From positions 1-8,265 of the forward strand of contig NZ_CAMIOH010000139.1 in assembly GCF_946221145.1 (NCBI RefSeq): DNA of 8,265 bases, given 5' to 3'. Under the pieces are notes generated by a model, which was not told the origin of the DNA, did no database searches, and worked only from the letters and a program-made list of their open reading frames with translations. The position numbers and the translations under genes were made by a program. Origin of the DNA: an uncultured Paracoccus sp. (GTDB lineage: Bacteria; Pseudomonadota; Alphaproteobacteria; Rhodobacterales; Rhodobacteraceae). Numbering within the stretch: position 1 is the stretch's first letter; each line of letters begins with the position of its first letter. Shown here one piece after another: positions 1-4,482 of the stretch.

Positions 1-375
1 CTCTCGTTAAGGCGGACTCTAGTCGCAGTTGGAGGAAAAATCCCGTGGCAGGTCATCAAAAGCACGAATGTCTGCGGAATATCTCGCTGAGTATTCGCAG
101 CCGCCTGTTCGTGTCGGAGTACGTCCGCTAAGGCGATGTCTCGCCCCTTGAAGAAGCCTTGCCAGCGGCAATGGCCGGTACAGGGTACCAAGTCCGGACG
201 CTCATGAGTCGACAGAATGGAATATGTCAATTCAGGACCTCAGATTGCTCTGCATTGTAACACATGCATTTGCGTGCCTCTGGCCTGCGAGTCATGCGGC
301 GTTAGATGGCTATCGCGTTGATGTAGTGACTATCTTGGTCGCTCGAGGCCCGCCATCCCCTCCTGCACGGTCCCC
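1..375. other. Intergenic tract of lower G+C, no gene assigned
   Basis: No reading frame here resembles a known protein. A hand count over 1-360 gives about 55% G+C, against up to 80% in single lines of the next gene. One minus-strand frame is open from 239 to the window edge (79 codons; possible TTG start at 230-228) and could be the end of a gene beyond the edge or a remnant; I do not recognise its product. A 28-codon plus-strand frame (45-131, GTG start) has a good ribosome site, GGAGG at 31-35. At 73-99 an imperfect hairpin forms: TGCG/CGCA, AATA/TATT and CTC/GAG with two single-base bulges. I see no clear terminator for the minus-strand gene that ends at 376. The low G+C fits either plain intergenic DNA or a decayed insertion. 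Confidence 0.35.
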
Positions 376-1245
376 TCAGAACCACTGCCCCGGCTCCATC
401 AGCCCCAGATCCATCAGCTGTTGGGCGCGCCATTGGAACGGCTCGGAATTTCGCCATCGGAAACTGCTGACCGTCTCGTGCGATCCGGGATTGGTGGCCA
501 GGGCCTTGGCGGCGCGGAAGGATGCGATGGCCGCCGTCAGGCTGTTGTGCCAGGGACAAGCATAGGTGTTGTATTCCGGGACGTTGAAGCGGTGATCGGC
601 CTCGATGCGCAGGCCGGGGGCGGCGCGGAACAGGGCGATGCGGTCGATGCGGCGGCGCGCGGGGGGCACATGCTCTTCGAACCGCCACCGCAGGCCGCCG
701 TGAAAATCCAGTTGCCGGTCCAGCGGCTGCCCGTCCGGGCCGCTGCGGCCAAGCGCGAAGTAACCGGTCCGGTCGAACATCGCCCCTGCCAGATTGACGG
801 CATTCGGATCGCTATTCAGGTCCGGCGCATAGAGGTCGATCACATAGCACAGCATCGCGTCGCGCCGTTCTTCGGCATGGAAGGCCAGCATCTCGGCCAC
901 GCTGCGGGTTTCCGAAAAGGGAAAGAACAGGAATTCCGCGTTATAGGCGTAGTAAAGCCAGGTTCCCGCAGGCGCCGAGGCGATCACCGCGTTGACCGCG
1001 CCCTGATGGGCAAGGGCATCGCGGGTATTCCAGTGCAGGTTGGTGACCCGACCAGCCATGTCGGGCGGGACAGGAACCGGATCGGGTGACAGGGCCAGGA
1101 CGTGGCGAAAGCCGATGCCGAGGTGATGGCGCAGCGTGGCCTCGACCACCGCATCGTCCTCGATCAGGATGATGGCGACGGGACCGCGCGCCAGGACCGC
1201 AGGGCGCGACTTCAGGAAGGCGGCCAGCGGCGGATGCGCTGTCAC
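376..1245 (-). CDS. Glycosyltransferase family 2-like conserved protein
   Basis: A 289-residue protein, probably cytoplasmic: there is no signal peptide or membrane helix. Residues 23-54 (VAIILIEDD, then RHHLGIGFRHVLAL) look like the opening strand and helix of GT-2-type enzymes, where the usual phrase is a KNE-type motif followed by HHLxxGFxH. Residues 96-110 (WLYYAYNAEFLFFP) align by eye with the WxxxxDxDEFL metal-site strand of the Glyco_tranf_2_4-like group, but the two Asp are replaced, so metal-dependent transfer may be lost or altered. The C-terminal third is rich in His, Trp and Arg (HRFNVPEYNTYACPWH; SFRWRNSEPFQW) and ends EPGQWF. The start is GTG at 1245-1243; it overlaps the TGA of the upstream Ala-rich gene as GTGA, so the two are probably translationally coupled. 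Substrate unknown. The family call rests on pattern memory and the acceptor cannot be guessed. Confidence 0.55.
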   Translation of the reverse strand: MTAHPPLAAFLKSRPAVLARGPVAIILIEDDAVVEATLRHHLGIGFRHVLALSPDPVPVPPDMAGRVTNLHWNTRDALAHQGAVNAVIASAPAGTWLYYAYNAEFLFFPFSETRSVAEMLAFHAEERRDAMLCYVIDLYAPDLNSDPNAVNLAGAMFDRTGYFALGRSGPDGQPLDRQLDFHGGLRWRFEEHVPPARRRIDRIALFRAAPGLRIEADHRFNVPEYNTYACPWHNSLTAAIASFRAAKALATNPGSHETVSSFRWRNSEPFQWRAQQLMDLGLMEPGQWF

Positions 1246-1853
1246 GGCATCACGGCCTTGACCTGATCAAGGGCCTGGCGCAGCAGGTCGGGGTTGCTTC
1301 CGGCGGTTTCGACCAGCCGCTTCAACGTCGCCTTCTGCGCATCTCCGATGGCAGCGGCGTCGATCAGCCGGGTGACCTCGGCGGCGTCAAAGCCTTCGGG
1401 CGTCAGCAGCGTCTGGATGCGGGTGGCCGTGGCTGCGGCATTCGCGGCCTGATCGGTCGCGGCGGCGGCCTCGTTGGCGGCCTGGGCTGCATCCTGGGCA
1501 GCCTCGGTGACGGGGGCGGCTGCGCCCCTGGTCGCGGTGGCTGCGGCATCCGCGGCCCGGTCGGCGGCGTCCAGGGCGGCTTCGGCGGCTGCTTCGGCCT
1601 GGGCTGCGGCGTCGCTGACGGGGGCCACGTCGGCCTGCTCGGACGCCTGGACCGCTTCGGCTGCGACATCGGCTGCGATGGCGGCCGCATCGGCGGCGGC
1701 GTCAGCGGCATCCTCGGTGGCCTGGGCGGTGGCCGGGGCTTCGGCAGTCACCGCGGCGTCCGGCGTGGCCGGTTCCGTCACGCTGCCCTGCCAGAACCAC
1801 CATCCGCCCAGACCGAGGCTTAGAATCACGATGAGGGCCAGAAGAATGCGCAT
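1242..1853 (-). CDS. Membrane-anchored alanine-rich protein, function unknown
   Basis: A 203-residue protein. Residues 3-21 (LLALIVILSLGLGGWWFW region) form one hydrophobic helix, either a signal anchor or an uncleaved leader; I see no lipobox cysteine. Residues 31-146 are low complexity: I count 59 Ala in 116 residues, mixed with Asp, Glu, Gln and Thr, in patterns such as AADAAAD and AAEAALDAADRAAD. That suggests a long, acidic, rod-like or coiled helix. Residues 147-203 are normal sequence with two or three helices (LLTPEGFDAAEVTRLID; ATLKRLVE; LLRQALDQVK) and may be a small folded domain. The ATG at 1853-1851 has AAGGAA ten bases upstream. A -10-like TATAAC lies at 1881-1876 on the minus strand but without a good -35. 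The gene overlaps the GT-like gene by four bases. The topology with the rod in the periplasm is inference. I recognise no family. Confidence 0.75.
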   Translation of the reverse strand: MRILLALIVILSLGLGGWWFWQGSVTEPATPDAAVTAEAPATAQATEDAADAAADAAAIAADVAAEAVQASEQADVAPVSDAAAQAEAAAEAALDAADRAADAAATATRGAAAPVTEAAQDAAQAANEAAAATDQAANAAATATRIQTLLTPEGFDAAEVTRLIDAAAIGDAQKATLKRLVETAGSNPDLLRQALDQVKAVMP

Positions 1854-1981
1854 GGCGGGACTGTTCCTTGCAGGGGTTATACCGATCCTATGCCACAGCG
1901 GCGCCCTGCGGAAAAGCGGCGGATTGGCGCGGGCAAGGGATGCCGACTGCCTGGCTTTGCACTGCGGATCATCAAATCCGG

Positions 1982-2010
1982 TTGAATCATCCCGCCGCGA
2001 CGCTTATTTT
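1982..2010 (+). promoter_or_regulatory. Predicted sigma70-type promoter of infC
   Basis: TTGAAT at 1982-1987 and TATTTT at 2005-2010 each match the consensus in four of six positions and are separated by exactly 17 bases. Transcription would begin near 2017 and give a leader of about 30 bases before the infC ribosome site. The placement fits the gene, but two 4/6 boxes also occur by chance and alphaproteobacterial promoters are often weak matches. Confidence 0.4.
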
Positions 2011-2034
2011 CCGTCCATTCAGATTTGGCCATCC

Positions 2035-2050
2035 AAGGAGCATCGCCATA
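2035..2050 (+). promoter_or_regulatory. Strong Shine-Dalgarno and ATA start of infC
   Basis: AAGGAG at 2035-2040 is followed, after seven bases, by ATA at 2048-2050 in the IF-3 frame. This is the optimal spacing, and the resulting protein opens MARRPHNAPP and has the normal length. The only ATG/GTG/TTG codons in frame are far upstream (TTG 1868, ATG 1940), which would add 36-60 residues unlike IF-3, or the GTG of RVSEI, which would remove the conserved VNERIR segment. Confidence 0.75.
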
Positions 2051-2587
2051 GCCCGCCGACCGCATAACGCACCGCCCACCCGTGACACTGGACCCCGCGT
2101 CAACGAACGCATCCGCGTGTCCGAAATTCGCCTGATCGGCGCCGATGGAGAGAATGTCGGCGTGGTGCCGCCCTCGGTCGGATTGCAGATGGCGCAGGAC
2201 GCCGGGCTGGATCTGGTCGAAATCTCGCCCAATGCGACGCCGCCCGTCTGCAAGGTCATGGACCTGGGCAAGTTCAAGTATGAACAGCAGAAGCGCGAGG
2301 CCGAGGCCCGCAAGAAGCAGAAGATCATCGAGATCAAGGAAATCAAGTTCCGTCCGGGAACCGACACCCATGACTATGATGTGAAGATGCGGTCGGTGAT
2401 GAAGTTCCTGACGGAAGGCGACAAGGTCAAGGTGACGCTGCGATTCCGGGGCCGCGAGATGGCGCACCAGGATCTTGGCCTGGAACTGCTGAACCGCGTT
2501 CGCGACGACGTGGGTGAGGCGGGCAAGATCGAATCCATGCCCAAGCTGGAAGGCCGGCAGATGGTGATGATGATCGCCCCGAAATAA
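2048..2587 (+). CDS. infC: Translation initiation factor IF-3
   Basis: IF-3 binds the 30S subunit, keeps it apart from 50S, and favours initiator tRNA on proper start codons. From the ATA start the protein has 179 residues, matching the roughly 180 of E. coli IF-3. The N-terminal domain spans about residues 16-86 (GPRVNERIR, RLIGADGENVGVV, GLDLVEISPNATPPVCKVMD) with the family signature around KVMDLGKFKYEQQK at 69-82. A lysine/glutamate linker follows (83-95). The C-terminal domain spans 92-179, with EIKEIKFRP, DYDVKM and a KVTLRFRGREMAH stretch. It is preceded by its own likely promoter and followed by a terminator, so it appears monocistronic; the rpmI-rplT genes that follow infC in many bacteria are absent. 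The non-standard start codon matches the autoregulation known for E. coli infC (AUU start), where IF-3 represses its own initiation. Identity is very sure; the start is fairly sure. Confidence 0.96.
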   Translation: MARRPHNAPPTRDTGPRVNERIRVSEIRLIGADGENVGVVPPSVGLQMAQDAGLDLVEISPNATPPVCKVMDLGKFKYEQQKREAEARKKQKIIEIKEIKFRPGTDTHDYDVKMRSVMKFLTEGDKVKVTLRFRGREMAHQDLGLELLNRVRDDVGEAGKIESMPKLEGRQMVMMIAPK

Positions 2588-2602
2588 GGCGATCCGTTCA
2601 TG

Positions 2603-2638
2603 AAAAAAGGCCGCGCGGCACTTGCCGGCGCGGCCTTT
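2603..2638. terminator. Bidirectional intrinsic terminator between infC and TM2 gene
   Basis: A GC-rich inverted repeat pairs 2606-2616 (AAAGGCCGCGC) with 2628-2638 (GCGCGGCCTTT), eleven perfect base pairs, extended by GGC/GCC (2617-2619 with 2624-2626) around the loop ACTT with one bulged G at 2627. On the minus strand it continues into six T (2608-2603), an ideal terminator for the TM2 gene, which ends at 2643. On the plus strand only TTT follows, still plausible for infC, which ends at 2587. Confidence 0.9.
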
Positions 2639-2642
2639 CGCG

Positions 2643-2972
2643 TCAATATCGCCCGGCCATCAGGCGCTGCCGGATCACCGCCTGGTCGTCGCGGATCATG
2701 CCGGGGATCAGGAACAGGTCCAGCACCGCCCAGACCCAGACGAAGGCCAAGGGGATCCAGCCGATCAGGATCGGCGCGGTCAGCAGGCCGATGCCCGACA
2801 GGACCAGCATGATGATCCCGCTGGCCCAGCGGCCCAGATACATCCGGTGGACGCCAAGCCCCCACAGCAGGATCGCCAGCAGATAGGCCACCAGTTGCGA
2901 TTTCGATTCGTTGGCAACGCGCTGTTCGATCAAAAGCTGTTGCTGAACAGTGTCCGACAAGAGTCTCTCCAT
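2643..2972 (-). CDS. TM2 domain-containing small membrane protein
   Basis: A 109-residue inner-membrane protein of the TM2 family (PF05154 type), whose molecular role is not established. After a polar N-terminus with a QQQLLIEQRV helix, hydrophobic segments lie at about 27-39, 50-69 and 72-90. The family hallmark GVHRMYLG at 40-47 sits after the first segment, and LDLFLIPGMIRDD at 84-96 closes the domain. It follows the PPC-repeat gene on the same strand after a 61-base gap, so co-transcription is likely but not shown, and it ends at a strong terminator. The start is uncertain: the ATG at 2972-2970 has no clear Shine-Dalgarno, while a TTG four codons later (2960-2958) has GGAGAG six bases before it and would give a 105-residue protein starting MSDTVQQQ. 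I list the ATG start. Confidence 0.88.
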   Translation of the reverse strand: MERLLSDTVQQQLLIEQRVANESKSQLVAYLLAILLWGLGVHRMYLGRWASGIIMLVLSGIGLLTAPILIGWIPLAFVWVWAVLDLFLIPGMIRDDQAVIRQRLMAGRY

Positions 2973-2978
2973 GGATGG

Positions 2979-2999
2979 GGGCGATGACCGCCCTTTTTT
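2979..2999 (+). terminator. Terminator-like hairpin facing the TM2 start
   Basis: GGGCG (2979-2983), loop ATGAC, CGCCC (2989-2993), then six T (2994-2999) on the plus strand. No plus-strand gene ends here: the nearest is infC, about 390 bases upstream and already terminated. It could catch antisense read-through before it enters the PPC-repeat gene. In the minus-strand message the same hairpin would lie only a few bases ahead of the TM2 start codon and could affect its translation. The stem is only five base pairs. Confidence 0.4.
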
Positions 3000-3033
3000 C
3001 CATAGATAGGAACGCTTGCCGCCGCTGCAAGGA

Positions 3034-4311
3034 TCAAGGGGCCCGCAGGAACCGGTCGAAGGTCAGGCCGATGGGCCGGATCGGGCCGGTGCTGCCATCG
3101 TTGCGCCCGACATCCACGACGCCCAGATGATAGCGCCCGGGCTCCAGCAGCAGCGGACCCAAACGCGCGTCGGTTCCGCCATCCCCGGCATCGTCGTTTT
3201 CCCCGACGACCCCGCCTGATGCGGCGAACAGAACCAGCTTTGGATCCGCCCCGACCAGTCCGCCATAGGCATTCACGATCAGCACCGTCGGCTGGTCCAG
3301 ATCAAAGCCCAGCCATTGGGTGGCGCCGTCATGCAGCACCACCGTCTGCTTTGCCTGGGACAGATCGACGGCCTGGATCGGATAGCTGCCATCGGCAGGG
3401 GGCGGCAACTTTCCCTTGCGATAGGCGTTGCGCAGGAAGGCGTCCACGTCCAGGCGTTCGACGCTGACCGTCACCTCGCCCGGCTGCGCGCTGAGGGCCG
3501 CGGCGGCGATGCAGTAATCGCCCGCCGCCAGCGGGGTGGCGAAATCCAGGCGGGAATTCAGCCCGTCGGCATCGTCGTTTTCGGCCAGCAGCGCGCCCTG
3601 GGTGTCATAAAGCCGCAGCATCGGATCCAGGGCCGGACTGGCCGCACGCAGCGTCAAGGGCGCCGGTTGCGACAGGGTAAAGCGGTAATAGCCAGTCTGG
3701 GTGCCATCCAGCGTCGCGGTCACCGCGCCCTGGTCCAGCCGTTCGTTCAGGGTGCCGGGCACCAGGGCCTCGGCCGTCGTGTCGGGGGTGCAGGCGGCAA
3801 TCCGGTCGATCGCAGGCCCTGCGCCGCCTTCGGAAAGCAACGGCGCCTGTTCGGGACGCGAGACCTGAACGCTTGCCGCCATGGCGCTGTCACCCACCGA
3901 CCGGACCGCGACGCAATAGACACCTGGTCCGACCGTGGTTTCCAGGGCCGAATTCAGCGATGCCGGGGTATCGTCGTTTTCCGCGATCACATCGCCGTCC
4001 TCGGTCAGCAGGGTAATCGCCGGATCGCCGCTTTCCGCACTCGCCTCGACCCGCAGGGTCTGGCTGTCGGCGCCGACCCGGAAGGCGAACAGGCTGTCGC
4101 GACCGGCCATCACCTGGGCCTGCGCCGCCAGCGGATCCGGGCTGGCGGTGATGTCCTGGTGTTCGCCTTCGCCCAGCCACTGGGGGTCGCCACCGCAGAT
4201 CTGCGTGCGTTCGGATGACGGCTCTGCGGCCTGCTGCGCGGCGGCGGGCAGGCCCAGACCAAGAATGGCGGCGGCAAGGCTGGCAAGGATGGGGCAGGGG
4301 CGGTGCGGCAT
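3034..4311 (-). CDS. Secreted protein of three PPC-like beta-sandwich repeats
   Basis: A 425-residue exported protein. Residues 1-25 form a Sec signal peptide (MPHRP, hydrophobic ILASLAAAILGLGL, then PAAA with likely cleavage before QQ). Three repeats of about 130 residues follow, each with a strand-rich part, an acidic ENDD turn (111-114, 244-247, 371-374) and a closing G-x-Y strand (GPGVYC 128-133, AAGDYC 262-267, EPGRYH 390-395). This resembles pre-peptidase C-terminal (PPC, PF04151) or DVUA0089-type domains, which bind calcium or ligands in other proteins. Cysteines 39 and 133 fall in repeat 1 and 174 and 267 in repeat 2, at nearly equal spacing, suggesting one disulfide each; repeat 3 has none. 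No protease or other catalytic domain is present. An upstream TTG (4389) would add 26 residues before the signal peptide and is unlikely. It is divergent from pheT and precedes the TM2 gene. Probably periplasmic or extracellular; binding partner unknown. Confidence 0.8.
   Translation of the reverse strand: MPHRPCPILASLAAAILGLGLPAAAQQAAEPSSERTQICGGDPQWLGEGEHQDITASPDPLAAQAQVMAGRDSLFAFRVGADSQTLRVEASAESGDPAITLLTEDGDVIAENDDTPASLNSALETTVGPGVYCVAVRSVGDSAMAASVQVSRPEQAPLLSEGGAGPAIDRIAACTPDTTAEALVPGTLNERLDQGAVTATLDGTQTGYYRFTLSQPAPLTLRAASPALDPMLRLYDTQGALLAENDDADGLNSRLDFATPLAAGDYCIAAAALSAQPGEVTVSVERLDVDAFLRNAYRKGKLPPPADGSYPIQAVDLSQAKQTVVLHDGATQWLGFDLDQPTVLIVNAYGGLVGADPKLVLFAASGGVVGENDDAGDGGTDARLGPLLLEPGRYHLGVVDVGRNDGSTGPIRPIGLTFDRFLRAP
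3190..3981. repeat. Three identical 12-base copies encoding ENDD
   Basis: ATCGTCGTTTTC occurs at 3190-3201, 3571-3582 and 3970-3981 (minus-strand reading GAAAACGACGAT, Glu-Asn-Asp-Asp). The spacing, 381 and 399 bases, is the length of the protein repeat. The same codons are used each time, while the sequence around them has diverged; strong constraint on the turn is likely. Confidence 0.85.
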
Positions 4312-4416
4312 GATGGACTCTGTCAACGGAAACCGATTTGCGCGGACTGTGGCATTCCGAACGGGCGCGGACAATCGGCGGCATGACAATTTCGGCGGAT
4401 CCTGGTGCCTTCCTGC

Positions 4417-4444
4417 TTGACCATCCTGCCCCGGATCGGTTCAA
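4417..4444. other. Imperfect hairpin in the pheT leader
   Basis: TTGACCATCC (4417-4426) can pair with 4433-4444, reading GGAT, one bulged C, GGT, one bulged T, CAA, around a six-base loop TGCCCC; ten pairs in all. It lies 38 bases before the pheT ATG in the 171-base divergent region. TTGACC at 4417-4422 could alternatively serve as a -35 box, but the -10 candidate (TTCAAC, 4440-4445) is poor. No U-run follows, so it is not a terminator. It may be an operator or simply chance. Confidence 0.3.
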
Positions 4445-4482
4445 CGCTGGCAAACGCCCGCGCGTAACCGGAAAGCTGTCTT

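Noticed and set aside
421..1089. Plus-strand open frame opposite the GT-like gene
   Set aside because: Its sequence is Gly/Arg-rich without recognisable motifs; the minus-strand protein has globular composition and a coupled upstream gene.
1400..1760. GC-rich repetitive DNA in the Ala-rich gene as a tandem repeat or CRISPR-like array
   Set aside because: The repetition comes from Ala codons (GCN/GGC on the other strand); there is no fixed repeat unit or spacer pattern.
1868..2047. N-terminal extension of IF-3 from TTG 1868 or ATG 1940
   Set aside because: The extra 36-60 residues do not resemble IF-3, no good ribosome site precedes either codon at normal spacing, and the promoter and AAGGAG lie inside this stretch.
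3316..4218. Plus-strand open frame of 300 codons opposite the PPC-repeat gene
   Set aside because: Composition is typical of an antisense shadow, while the minus strand shows a signal peptide and regular protein repeats.
4323..4328. Consensus -35 box TTGACA on the minus strand
   Set aside because: It ends only 11 bases before the ATG of the PPC-repeat gene, leaving no room for a -10 box and a ribosome site.
4312..4389. TTG start at 4389 for the PPC-repeat protein
   Set aside because: It would place 26 polar, Arg-containing residues ahead of an otherwise standard signal peptide that begins at the ATG at 4311.
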